From positions 23,533,601 to 23,597,600 of the forward strand of contig CM055075.1 in assembly GCA_029204045.2 (NCBI GenBank): a stretch of DNA of 64,000 nucleotides, written 5' to 3'. Source of the DNA: Tillandsia leiboldiana (lineage: Eukaryota > Streptophyta > Magnoliopsida > Poales > Bromeliaceae). Below are positions 1 through 10,297 of the stretch, piece by piece. Numbering within the stretch: the first letter of the stretch is position 1; the number at the start of each line of letters is the position of its first letter. Made by a program: the position numbers and the translations under genes. The notes under the pieces are model-generated. The model worked only from the letters and a program-made list of their open reading frames with translations, was not told the DNA's origin and ran no database searches.

Positions 1-2
1 AG

Positions 3-2225
3 TTTTGGCTCCGGGAGGTTGCCTTTCTGGGTCATGTTGTTTCAGCTGCTGGAGTGGCGGTGGATCCGGCCAAGGTGGATTCTATTAGAGGTTGGCCGAG
101 GCCGACGACTATCACCGAGGTGCGGAGCTTTCTTGGATTGGCGGGCTACTACCGGCGCTTTGTGGAAGGCTTTGCGAAGCTTTCCTCTCCCCTCACTCGT
201 CTGACTAGGAAAGGGGTTAAGTTTGTTTGGAGCGAGACTTGCCAGAGCTGTTTTGAGGAGCTGAAGCAGAGGTTGATGACCGCTCCAATCCTTGCCCTCC
301 CAGTTATGGGGGAAGGATTTGTGATCTACAGTGATGCCTCACATAGTGGTCTGGGGTGTGTGTTGATGCAGCATGGTAGGGTAATTGCCTATGCTTCGCG
401 GCAATTGAAGGACTATGAGAAAAATTACCCTACTCATGATCTGGAGTTGGCAGCGGTGGTGTTTGCTCTGAAGCTGTGGCGGCATTATTTGTATGGAGAG
501 CATTGCGAGATATATACTGATCACAAGAGCTTGAAGTATCTGTTCACCCAAAAGGAGCTGAATTTGAGGCAACGCCGGTGGTTGGAGTTGTTAAAGGATT
601 ACGATCTGAGTATCCTTTACCATCCCGGCAAGGCCAATGTCGTGGCAGATGCTTTGAGTAGGAGAACGAGTCTGAGCTTATTGATCTCGCAGCAGGCGCC
701 GTTGGTCGAGCAGATGAGGCGGTTACAGTTGGAGGTAGTATCCCCTGGGGTCTCTGCTAGACTCATGTCTATGGTCTTGCAGCCCACTCTGTTGGAGAGG
801 ATCAGGGACACTCAGAGTGAGGACCCCCACTTGTTGAGGATCAGGACGCAGCTTCAGGAGGATCAGACAGGGGATTTTTCTGTGGATAGCTCGGGAGTAC
901 TGCGGTACAGGAACCGAGTGTGTGTGCCTATGGATCAGGAGATTAGAGATCAGATTTTGAGGGAGGCCCATTTTACACCTTATACCATCCATCCTGGAGG
1001 TACTAAGATGTATAAGGACCTCAAGGCACAGTTTTGGTGGCCCGGAATGAAGCGGGACATTGGGAGATTCGTAGCTCATTGTTTAACTTGCCAGCAAGTG
1101 AAAGCAGAGCATCGCGTTCCTGCTGGTAAGTTGCAGAGTCTTCCAATTCCCGAGTGGAAATGGGACCATGTCACTATGGATTTCGTCGCTGGATTGCCGA
1201 GGGCGCAGAGCGGGGCTGATGCGGTCTGGGTTATTGTTGACAGACTCACCAAGTCGGCGCACTTCTTACCGGTTCAGATGACCTGGTCATTGGAGCGTTT
1301 GGCACAGTTATATCTGGATGAGATAGTGAGGCTTCACGGCATACCTGCTTCGATTGTGTCAGATCGAGACCCGAGATTCGTATCACGCTTTTGGGGGAGT
1401 TTGCATTCCGCATTGGGGACTCAGCTCAGGTTTAGCACCGCTTTCCACCCACAGACCGATGGACAGTCAGAACGCACCATACAGACCCTTGAGGATATGC
1501 TGAGAGCGTGCGTTATGGATTTTGGAGGAGGGTGGTACCGGCACTTGTCTTTGGTTGAGTTCGCGTACAACAACAGCTATCAGGCGAGCATCCAGATGGC
1601 TCCGTTTGAAGCGTTGTATGGACGCAAGTGTCGGTCTCCCTTATATTGGAGTGACGTGGGTAAGAGGAGGACTTTGGGGCCGGATTTACTTTTGGAGGCA
1701 GAGGAAAAAGTCAGGATTATTCGCCGGCATCTTGAAACAGCCCAGAGTCGTCAGAAGAGCTACGCCGATACTCGACGGCGAGACCTGGAGTTTCAGGTTG
1801 GTGATCATGTCTTCTTGAAGGTCTCGCCCTCGAAAGGGGTCCGGAGATTTGGAGTACGGGGAAAGCTCAGTCCCCGCTTTATTGGACCCTTTGAGGTACT
1901 TGACAGAGTTGGTCCTGTGGCATACAGAGTTGCTTTACCCCCGCGCCTGGCCGGAGTTCATGATGTCTTCCATGTCTCAGCTCTGAGGAGATATGTTTTT
2001 GACCCGTCGCACGTGATTGACTTCCCTTTGTTGGAGATCGGCGAGGACTTGGTCTACGAGGAGCGCCCGTTGCGAATTCTTGCTCGTGAGGTGAGAGAAT
2101 TGCGCAATCGGGCCATTCCGTATGTGAAGATCCTGTGGAGCAATCACGAGGAGCGAGAGGCCACTTGGGAGCTGGAGACAGTGATGAGAGATGCCTACCC
2201 CTTTTTGTTCGAGGCTTCTATTTGA
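3..2225 (+). CDS. pol: Ty3/gypsy chromovirus (Tekay/Del-like) pol polyprotein, 3' part (element G2)
   Basis: The frame is open from base 3, so the 5' part lies outside the window; no start codon should be assigned here. The product is the tail of reverse transcriptase (FLGLAGYYRRF, near nt 129), then RNase H (YSDAS, HDLELAAVVFAL, YTDHKSLKYL and the closing YHPGKANVVADALSR), then integrase. Integrase shows a zinc-binding HPGG...CLTCQQ region, the core acidic residues in WDHVTMDF, VSDRDPRF and DGQSERT, and a GPY/F-type module (RFIGPFEVLDRVGPVAYR). It ends in a chromodomain-like segment (YVKILWSNHEEREATWELE). In chromoviruses this module is thought to steer integration into heterochromatin. The frame has no internal stop over 740 codons, so the element may be young. 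A polypurine tract and LTR follow directly. Family assignment to Tekay/Del is by motif recall. Confidence 0.93.
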   Translation, partial: FWLREVAFLGHVVSAAGVAVDPAKVDSIRGWPRPTTITEVRSFLGLAGYYRRFVEGFAKLSSPLTRLTRKGVKFVWSETCQSCFEELKQRLMTAPILALPVMGEGFVIYSDASHSGLGCVLMQHGRVIAYASRQLKDYEKNYPTHDLELAAVVFALKLWRHYLYGEHCEIYTDHKSLKYLFTQKELNLRQRRWLELLKDYDLSILYHPGKANVVADALSRRTSLSLLISQQAPLVEQMRRLQLEVVSPGVSARLMSMVLQPTLLERIRDTQSEDPHLLRIRTQLQEDQTGDFSVDSSGVLRYRNRVCVPMDQEIRDQILREAHFTPYTIHPGGTKMYKDLKAQFWWPGMKRDIGRFVAHCLTCQQVKAEHRVPAGKLQSLPIPEWKWDHVTMDFVAGLPRAQSGADAVWVIVDRLTKSAHFLPVQMTWSLERLAQLYLDEIVRLHGIPASIVSDRDPRFVSRFWGSLHSALGTQLRFSTAFHPQTDGQSERTIQTLEDMLRACVMDFGGGWYRHLSLVEFAYNNSYQASIQMAPFEALYGRKCRSPLYWSDVGKRRTLGPDLLLEAEEKVRIIRRHLETAQSRQKSYADTRRRDLEFQVGDHVFLKVSPSKGVRRFGVRGKLSPRFIGPFEVLDRVGPVAYRVALPPRLAGVHDVFHVSALRRYVFDPSHVIDFPLLEIGEDLVYEERPLRILAREVRELRNRAIPYVKILWSNHEEREATWELETVMRDAYPFLFEASI

Positions 2226-2269
2226 GGTACGTCTGTTCTGTTTTCTTTGTTTCGGGGACAAAACTTTTT

Positions 2270-2283
2270 TTAGTGGGGGCGGA
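2270..2283 (+). promoter_or_regulatory. Polypurine tract of G2
   Basis: The purine run TAGTGGGGGCGGA lies directly before TGTAGGGCCCC, the first bases of the G2 3' LTR. It would prime plus-strand DNA synthesis during reverse transcription. It is 44 bases after the pol stop. Confidence 0.85.
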
Positions 2284-2702
2284 TGTAGGGCCCCTAAACT
2301 CCTTATAGCTTTTTCCCATGAATCCACTGTGCAAACACCTGTTGATGGTGTATCTGGCCCCTGGTGCATCAAAGGGATGCCACAGATGGACCCTGTGAGC
2401 TTTGGTTGGCTGTTTTGGCCTTCGGCTGCTTTTGCCGAATTTTAGAAGAGGAATTTGGCCAAACAGAGGGTGGATTTGGATTCAGTGCGGAAAAACGCTT
2501 GAGAATGGCTTTTTGTTTGCTTAATTCTGTGTCCGGATGCCCAAAAGCGGGCTCCCGGAAGTTTTGGGCAGTTTTCGGTGTTTGCGGGAGCCTCCGGCAT
2601 ATTATAGGAGTGGATTTTGGCAAAATGGACGCCGTTTTTGGAATCAGCGCGCGAAAACGGTCAAGATGGGCTTTTTCCTGGATGTTTTTGGGCTGCGGTT
2701 AC
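2284..2702 (+). repeat. G2 3' LTR, first part (interrupted)
   Basis: It starts TGTAGGGCCCC right after the polypurine tract and stops at GGCTGCGGTTAC, where G1 is inserted. The LTR resumes at 14470. The joined LTR would be about 3.43 kb. This part is U3. From about 2385 it matches, inverted, the U3 of G1 (the GATGGACCCTGTGAGC region and beyond), although the first about 100 bases of the two LTRs differ. Confidence 0.9.
2698..2702. repeat. Target site duplication of G1, left copy (GTTAC)
   Basis: GTTAC directly precedes TGTCACACC, the left end of G1, and the same five bases follow the right end at 14465-14469. A 5-bp duplication is normal for Ty3/gypsy integrase. It shows that G1 jumped into an existing G2 LTR. 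Confidence 0.92.
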
Positions 2703-5700
2703 TGTCACACCCCGGGGTCGAAACTGCGACCCGGGCTCGCCAACAGATCCGCCACCTATGCCAAACCCGCATAGGCGAAGCGTCCTACCTGCAAAAAGAA
2801 CTACAGCTAACAGATATCAGAGCTAAAAGATAAAACTGCTATAGAAATAAAATTAACCACTGTACAACTGAAGATAAAACAACAAGGTTCCTCTCCCAAA
2901 AAGATAATCATACAATAACCTCGAGTACAAAACTCATAGCTCAACAGGGAGATAACTCAAATAAAACATCAGTGTACAAGCTCTCAATACATCATATCCT
3001 CACTACATCAGTCTCTCAAAAGAGGAAATAAATACCACTCTACCGACTATACTGAAGATCTCCTCCAAAGGGGGTACCGCTACTCTCCAAAGATGGGTCT
3101 GGATCTAGCTCGCTACTCCCTCACCACGCACAGCAACCACAGAACGGCAACACCCGCCAAGACTCTGCAAAACAAAGAGGAGAAAGGACAAAAGGGGGAA
3201 AACCCCCAACGGGCGTGAGAACTTCGCAAAAAGGGAGTTCTCAGTGGGTATCGCCACAAGGCCCGACGATCTGCCCACCAAGACTACTAGAGGCAAAAGA
3301 TAACCGATGCAGTAAAACTGAAAGAAGAAGCTGGAAACACTCTACAGCTACCATGCCTCTAACCAAATGCTCAAATGGGGCAACTCTGATGAAGATATGC
3401 AACACTCGCACACGAGATGCTCAATCGACCCAATCGAGCTGACTGCCGCATCGGGTCCAGTCAAACCTGCGCCCACCTACAACCACCTCCCGCTGACGGG
3501 CAGGAATTACGTAGGGCGTCCAAACGGACTGACTCGCTATCGAGTAGTGGCTCATGCAGGCTATAGTCAAATCCATGCCCCCTCTCTCTCAGAACGGAAA
3601 GACTCAAGATGCTCAACCTCTCACACAAAGGTCAAAGAACTCACAACGACCACGGGACCACCGTCAATCCCCGAACGGTTCCCAACAATACTAGCACTGG
3701 TCTAAACACAGCTACTAGACTCCACTCGGTCCCCCAGGCACGAGTGTAACAAAAAGTATCTGACTGAATAAACCCAATCGATAGACCAGTAATCACTGGT
3801 ACTGCCTGCTCTGCCGCGACGGGTATGCCAGCCTACGCATAACACCGAAGCAAAGGAGTCCCAAGGACTCAAAACCCAGCATGGTGCCCGGCGCTCTGCA
3901 CCGTGGAAAGCCTACTCCGGAGTGGCACTCGAGGGGAGCGACCCACACGAGTAAAGTATCACTGTATCAAGCATCACTGTATCGAGTATCTCTGTAACCT
4001 CTGTCTCATAATAGCAGGACTGGATCAAGACTATGATCAAAGTGGGAAACTCCGTCCACTAACACAACCCCGATCTGATGCAATAATACTCAAAAAGTGG
4101 GAAACACCATCCACTAGAACAAATCTGATACCCAATCTGATGCAATAGTCAACATCCGGTCAACCGCCCAAAGTCCGCGGTCACCGCAATAACCCACAAC
4201 CCACAATTGGGTAAATTAATCAAGATCCGGTCAACCGCCTACTGTCCGCGGTTGCCGCAATAACCCACAATCCAACATCAAGCACACCCTGTCTCTGACC
4301 CTAAGGTCCCAGCTACACTATCCCAAACCTCTGCTCGAACCCGAGCAACATGACTCAAAAGTCTAAATAAAAAGGAGAAAGAAAGCAATCATGGTTTCTC
4401 CTAAGTCAAATTCCAAGATGTAGTGCAGCAGTAAAAGATGGCCTAACTATATGTTCATACACATATGTCCATACAAGCATGCATTTGTCCTGAAGAAGGA
4501 TAAAGAAAATAAACCTCATGCCAGAATTAACAATGACCATACCTGTCCATGATTTTCGATCCATAATCACTCCTTGGAGTAGAACCTGCACATAACTACA
4601 TAATCCTATCCCAATGCATAAACCAGCCTCATAAAAGGTTATGTGCTAATATGGCATGATAATTAATCCTGATATGGTAACCTTGCCTTAGGTGGGCTTC
4701 CACTAATCACCAACATGAATATTTGATTATACCATTGTCATACTATGAGAAATTCACTTGCAATTTCCATAGAATCCTCAGTGTTAAACTTACCGACCAA
4801 TTTCAGTTATTGTACCGTACACCTGCATGCAATGCTAACATATAACAATATAGAGAACCGTCCACCGGTTCCGGGAATAAGGCACCCACCTGAAAAGCTG
4901 ACTGTCCAAAGCCCAACAGCTGAAAACACCAGATAACTCTAATCCCTTGCTCCAATAAGTTCAGCACACCCGTAACTCTCCTGGCACAATACAAAGCTCA
5001 CTAATTACACTAAGGCTCCCAAATATAACTCTTATAATCCCATACAACAACAGTCCCGAAACTGTTAAATTATCACCTGCAGAAAGTGCCCAGAAAATTC
5101 CAAGAAAAAAACCCACAGCGATCCTCGCGTCGATAGCTTCGCAACGGTACCTTGCACGCCCAAATCCGAGTTCGGTAAGTCAAGATAAAAATTCGGCAAG
5201 GTGGTACACTCAAAAGATTTCAGCACAAAAGACTGTAGCACTGTACACAGAGAAACAGTGATTCTCACCTCTGATGAAATCTCAGAAAAATCCAATAAAA
5301 ATACGAGCGCGTTCCTTGCGATCTGTAGATGAAAAAGTTGTATAAGCTCGTTTCCGGCTGACGCTTGGGCGCAAAGATATGGCCAAAACACCTCGATGCT
5401 GTCCACAAAGCCAAACAGAAAAAGGGTCACAGTGTTGCCTCGGGATCCGTGCCAAAAACTCGCAACGGGAAAGCGCGATCAATACGAAAGATGAAGCCCT
5501 ACCTCTTAGGAGTCTGTCGGCGCAAGAATCACAGAAAAAGGAGCTCGGGGTAGCCCAGGGGAGCTAAAACACTGCTGCTGCGCCGAAGAAGAACACTAGA
5601 AAGCAACGTCGCGCCGCGCCGTAAAATGGGGAACCTCGGGATTCGAGCCTCCAAAAATCCCAGAACTTGGCAGGAAGATCAAGGACTTGAAGATGAAAAT

Positions 5701-5772
5701 CTTCCAAGAAGGGAGCTCGGGGAGATCAAGCTTGGGCTGAGAGGAAAAAACCAAAGAAGAGGGCTCGGGCTG

Positions 5773-5784
5773 CCTATTTATAGG
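5773..5784 (-). promoter_or_regulatory. TATA box of the G1 3' LTR
   Basis: The minus strand reads CCTATAAATAGG, itself a palindrome, followed by GCAGCCCGAGCCC. The matching box of the 5' LTR, which would drive the element, is at about 13369-13380. Transcription would start roughly 30 bases further left. Confidence 0.75.
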
Positions 5785-5824
5785 CTGAGAAAAACATTAG
5801 GAGAAATACCCAATGTGTCCCAAG

Positions 5825-5925
5825 TTCCGGGCGCGCACAGTGCGGCCCGGCCCAGCCCGCAGGTTTCGGGCGCGCACAGTGCGGCCCGGCCCGCCAAGAT
5901 TCGGGCGCGCACAGTGCGGCCCGGT
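5825..5925 (-). repeat. Three tandem GC-rich repeats just upstream of the G1 TATA box
   Basis: A block containing GGGCGCGCACAGTGCGG occurs three times (about 5825, 5864 and 5900), with a 36-39 bp period, 40-140 bases upstream of the TATA box. Two further short tandem repeats lie beyond it (GTACGGCCACCTGCCCC near 6074 and 6093; GGACCGCGCACGTCGCG near 6025-6061). The position suggests U3 promoter or enhancer repeats. The same array is at about 13421-13521, 28840-28940 and 36400-36500. Confidence 0.7.
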
Positions 5926-6002
5926 CCACCACACAGCCCAGTCCGCTAACACCCCGGGCCCCACTGCACCCGGTGCACCTGCGCCCGCCAATGGCGACGC
6001 GA

Positions 6003-6257
6003 CACGTGGCCCGGCCACCCGTGCACCGCGCACGTCGCGCCGTGGACCGCGCACGTCGCGGCTGACCCGGGCCCGTACGGCCACCTGCCCCGCCGTACGG
6101 CCACCTGCCCCGGTCAACGACCCCACCGATTGCGTGGACCGGGAGCACAACACCGGACCAACTACCTCCCGCCACGTGTCCACCCGGTCTACCGTGCACC
6201 ACCGGCCTGCTCCGTGAACCCAGACCACAACACCGACCAGTGAAAACCTGCCACGTG
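6003..6257. promoter_or_regulatory. G-box (CACGTG) cluster in G1 U3
   Basis: CACGTG occurs at 6003-6008, 6173-6178 and 6252-6257, with flanks GACACGTGGC or CCACGTGTCC. These are G-box/ABRE-type cores bound by plant bZIP and bHLH factors. Clusters also occur in the other gypsy LTRs of the window. A role in transcription is inferred. Confidence 0.6.
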
Positions 6258-6869
6258 TCCCTTCCTCGGGTGCACGACGGCCGCGTGGACCGCGCACCTG
6301 ACCGCGCCCCCGCGCGCCTGCCCGCGCCCCTGTGCGCCTGCCCGCGGCCGCGCGCCGCCTGCCCGAGCGCCCTCCGCCGCCTTCCGCCGCTGCCCGCCGC
6401 CGCCAACCGCCGCCGGCGATCGCCGGAAACACTGTTCCGGCGATGAACAGTAACCGCAGCCCAAAAACATCAAGTAAATAGCCCATCTTGACCGTTTTCG
6501 CGCGCTGATTCCAAAAACGACGTCCATTTTGCCAAATTCCAAACCTATAATTCGCCGGAGGCTCCCGCAAACCCCAAAACTGCCAAAACTTCCGGGAGCC
6601 CGCTTTTGGGTATCCGGACTCAGAATTAAGCAAACAAAAAGCCATTTCCAAGCGTTTTTTCCGCACCGAACCCAAATCCACCCTCTGTTTGGCCAAAATC
6701 CTTTCCTAAAATTCGGCAAAAGCAGCCGAAGGCCAATACACCCAACCAAAGCTCACAGGGTCCATCTCTTGTGTCCAAATAGGCGCGCGAACACCGCCGA
6801 CAAGCCACGTAGGCTTCCAGAAGCTGCTGGTCACACTGTAGAAGCCCGGCAAAGGTCCGGGTCACCACA

Positions 6870-6886
6870 TCCTCCCCCACTAAAAG
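6870..6886 (-). promoter_or_regulatory. Polypurine tract of G1
   Basis: The minus strand reads CTTTTAGTGGGGGAGGA directly before the LTR start TGTGGTGACC. It closely resembles the G2 tract (TAGTGGGGGCGGA), which supports a common origin. Confidence 0.88.
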
Positions 6887-6984
6887 AAAGTTTCGTCCCC
6901 GAAACTAAGGCAACTCCCAGGGAGTCTCAAAAACCAGGGGTCAAAATTCAACACCGCCGTCTCCAGCTCCCAAGTCACCAATCA

Positions 6985-8462
6985 CTCCCCGTGATTACTC
7001 CTCAGCAACAACAACAGCAACAACCAGTACGGCATAGCCCGATTGCGCAATTCCCTCACCTCACGAGTCGGAATTCGCAACGGGCGTCCCTCGTACTCCA
7101 AACTCTCACAGACCCCAAAAGGAACGAGTCAATCATGGGTGAGGGGTCCAAAACATGACACTCCAGAGCTGAGACGCAGAAAAACCTCAAAAACTCCAAC
7201 AAAAGGCGGGGGAAAAGGAACAAACAGCCTGAGTAACACGCTCTAAAATCACACTCAAGAGCCAGCTCAACCAAAGCGACCCGAAACACATCCGCACAGA
7301 CACCTGCACAGAAAAGGGGCCCAAACAAGCAGGGGTTCACACTCGGTCGCCCTCAAAACTCAACCACCTAAGTGGATTGCTCAGCCGCAGCCTTTCATCA
7401 AAAGGGATCCTCAGGGACACAACTCAAACCCTGCACACAAGGATGGCCCCACACAGTGCCAGCTATGGAACCGCCAAACCTGACTCCAAAGTAGCTCTTC
7501 TGCTCCAGGCATCCGCCACCACAGTGGCTCTGTCGGGGTGATACTGGATGCTCACAACATCCAATGGTGGCTCTACAGCCACTACGGGAGGTATCACAAC
7601 AACTCGCAAATCCATCTCCCACCACTGACTAGGTTAGAATCGGCGCTGGTACCAATCTCATCACCCGGTCATCAAGTTCTGCTGGCACTATCCGGTCCAA
7701 AAACTCCTCACCCCAACAATGACCGTCGATCTCGGCCAGTCTTATATAGCATCCACTTTGGCCGAATTTCCACCGCCGCCCCTTCGGCTAGAAGAAGTAG
7801 TCCAGGAAGATATGCTCTCGAAGCTAAAACTTGTACCACAACGACTAGGCATAAAGCTTCATCCCCACAGACTTGTCACAACGACTACAAATGCTGCACA
7901 AGCTCTAAACCACTCAGGGAGGGGGTAAAACCAAAATATCCCAGGAGAACGCCGCTATCAACCCGTTCAAGGCCCACAGAAATACAAAATTCCTCAAGCT
8001 AGAGGCAACAGGGCACTAGTCAATCCATTGGCCTCACTGTACTCGTAATGCCCCTACTGTGTCCTGAACACCATCTAGACAGTGCCCTCAGCTGAAATTC
8101 CAAATTGGCGCAGGCATCACACAATATCTGCCGAAATATACCTCCTTCAAAAGGTTCTAAATAATACCTGGACTTGCCTGGACTCCGATCCCAAAGGGCT
8201 CTCACCGTCGTGTATCAACAACGTGGCACTAGGTCAAACAGACCCTCTATCCATCAAATCCACGCACCTAAGAACTCAACTCTCGTAGCTCTAAAGGCGG
8301 TATCCAATGAGGGGCTAATGAAGTTGGCGCGGTTTCCAGAATCACGTCAATCGCAATCTTAATCTTCCTTTCTGGCGGCCTAATCATCGGCTTAGGTGGA
8401 CTTACACCTGGGATTTCATGGACAATAGGGACATCCTTAAGTCCCGCTGCCGCCGTAGGCAC
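6985..8462 (-). pseudogene. Decayed and internally deleted chromovirus pol relics in G1
   Basis: Pieces of a Tekay-like pol appear in the expected order on the minus strand. At 8462-8268 there is a stretch like the start of reverse transcriptase (IKIAIDVILETAPTSLAPHW...LELREL). At about 7768-7697 the DNA matches the RT tail of G2 (the CCAAGGTGGATTCTAT region) but carries stops. At about 7557-7509 lies an RNase H end (YHPDRATVVADAWSRR, best read in copy B). At about 7140-6985 are chromodomain-region traces (RAIPY, RSNHGE). Catalytic RT, most of RNase H and integrase are missing. No ORF joins the pieces, so no protein is expected. The same decay is present in both contig copies, so it is not sequencing noise. 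Confidence 0.8.
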
Positions 8463-10278
8463 CTCTCACACGGACGCTGTAACCTGTGTGCTCAAAAAGT
8501 CTCAACAAACAAAATGCCTTCCATTATCCGCCTCGCAGAAAGTCAAAGTTCTTTCTCTCAGCAGTCAAACATCCTGTGGCACTATGCCAACCGATCCCAA
8601 GCACTGGGTCATAACACTGAGCTGCCGTAGAAACCAATAAGTCTGCCGGCATAACTTACGGCCTCTGCTGCACTGGACAAGCCTCCTCCACTTGCACAAT
8701 GCCAACAGTAACCTGTACCTCAAGTGCAAGTGGTAACGACTCTACCGCTAGCCCATGCAGGAACGCAACATGTCCTAACTCCGACTGCTGTGAAGAAATC
8801 ACACCTGCGACAACTCAATCCACTACCGTGGCGCCCTCCAACCGGGCGGCACAGATTCATCCGCTCGATGCAAGTGGTCGTCGCTCAGCCTGCCAAAATA
8901 TCTAGACCAATCACAAAGGGAGCACGACCTCTGTCCATGCTCACACTGAGATGCCGAACGTGGTCTCTCGCAACCAACCAATCCACGCTACCGCTGCGCC
9001 ACTCTGATAAAAGGGCTGTAGCTATCATCGGGGTCCACCCAACCCCTGACGTCTCAGAAATCCACCTGGGTATCATCATCATACGACCAAGCACAATTGA
9101 TTCATGCAATTCCTTAAACAATTATCCTTACAAATCTCACCCCTCAATCACAAACATTGCACCCCAAACATGCCAGTTATCAATCACACAGGGTAACATC
9201 CCCCACGGGTAAGCTTTACATAATCCATCCACAAGGATATCCATCATCCAGGAAGGGAAAACAAAAATGTCTCTGCCGGCCGATCTGTCCTCCATCATCT
9301 GGCATCAAACGCCTCTAACCAGAACTTGCCTCTGGCAGCTGATCCCCATCCAAACGAACTGCAGCGCCAGGCTCCAAACACAATGCCAACTCTAACGCGG
9401 CATCCAAGATCCAAAATCTGCACAGGAGGGACTAAATCAACTGAAAGGTAACCTGGCGCCATCCACTACTGGTCACATAAATCCTATGCGCCTCGTTCCA
9501 TGGAACGCGTAGTTCAACAACTGTGTAAACCCTTGCCACAAGGGCTCTCAAGTAGCCTCTCCGACACTACCAACCACGATTCTGCCTCCTAAGGCTCCAA
9601 CTCAATTCCATGAATCGGGGTGGTTCATCTACCAAGCTAGCTCCATCGATCAATAATGTCCCACAGCTCATCAGCTGTCAGAAATCCACCCTGCCTCAGT
9701 GCCTTGGCACTAACACTGGCACGGAGGGGGTAACTCGCTCCATTGGCGTCACAGAAATCCCTGCCGCTGAGGGTACTGCAACCTGGTGGTCTCAGGAGGA
9801 AAGCACTGTCAGGCTGCCCACTGCTCCGACAACTGTGTCACCAAAACTAGCTGGCCACACAAACACAGATATGCCTCCAAAATCCTGTCATCTGGGTCCG
9901 GAGCTCTCTGACCTCAATCCGGGTATCCGGCCCAAAACCAACCGCTCAAGCTCAACTGCTATGACAGGATGCACACGGGTCAAAACCCAGCGTCGGGGAG
10001 ACACCGCTCGCCACGACGAAACCACAAATCAGCACACACCACAACGCTCGACCCAATCCAGCGAAAGTCTAGAGCATGTCACCCATTCCACAGCGTTATG
10101 TTGTCTGCAGCCAACATAACTACTTAGGAGAATAAACATGCCAATCACTCATCCCGTCCCTCGGGAGAGGTGTAAAACTCAATCAGGACTCTCGCTACAA
10201 ATCACGACTCTCACGAAGTCATCCTAGGGTCCAACCACGAGCCTAGGGTTTCTAAGTCCACCAAGACCTACAACCTAG
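8463..10278 (-). other. G1 interior, 5' half: no recognisable gene
   Basis: This should hold the leader, gag and protease in an autonomous relative. I find no long minus-strand frame and no clear zinc knuckle. It may be worn-down gag or non-coding packaging sequence. Plus-strand ORFs here (for example 8724-9212 and 9610-10119) are antisense to the element and show no domain. Confidence 0.5.
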
Positions 10279-10290
10279 GCTCTGATACCA
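10279..10290 (-). promoter_or_regulatory. Primer binding site of G1 (initiator Met tRNA type)
   Basis: The minus strand reads TGGTATCAGAGC seven bases after the 5' LTR end (GTGACA). This is the usual complement of the plant initiator-Met tRNA 3' end and fixes the orientation of G1. Confidence 0.92.
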
Positions 10291-10297
10291 CCTAATC

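Larger units (their letters stand above)
2703..6869 (-). repeat. G1 3' LTR (copy A)
   Basis: Read on the minus strand it begins TGTGGTGACCCGG at 6869 and ends GGGGTGTGACA at 2703. U3 is about 1.1 kb and very CpG-rich between 5820 and 6450; the TATA box is at 5774-5783; the remaining 3 kb to 2703 would be R plus U5. The many short ORFs called here in both strands are not conserved genes. Confidence 0.93.

Noticed and set aside
3105..3705. Conserved small ORFs such as 3215-3442 and 3367-3705, present four times
   Set aside because: They recur only because they lie in the LTR, which is present four times. They are antisense to the element and have no recognisable domain.
5797..6696. Long minus-strand ORFs (up to 299-383 codons) in G1 LTR U3 and equivalents at 13393, 28795 and 36685
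   Set aside because: They run across U3 promoter sequence, are rich in Arg/Gly/Ala from GC-rich DNA, differ between copies by frameshift and show no domain.
8724..10119. Plus-strand ORFs in the G1 interior (162 and 169 codons) as captured host genes
   Set aside because: They are antisense to the element, Thr/Ser/Pro-rich, lack domains and sit in DNA that shows decayed pol on the other strand.
10279..10290. A tRNA gene suggested by the Met-type sequence
   Set aside because: Only 12 bases complementary to a tRNA 3' end are present, in primer-site position after an LTR.
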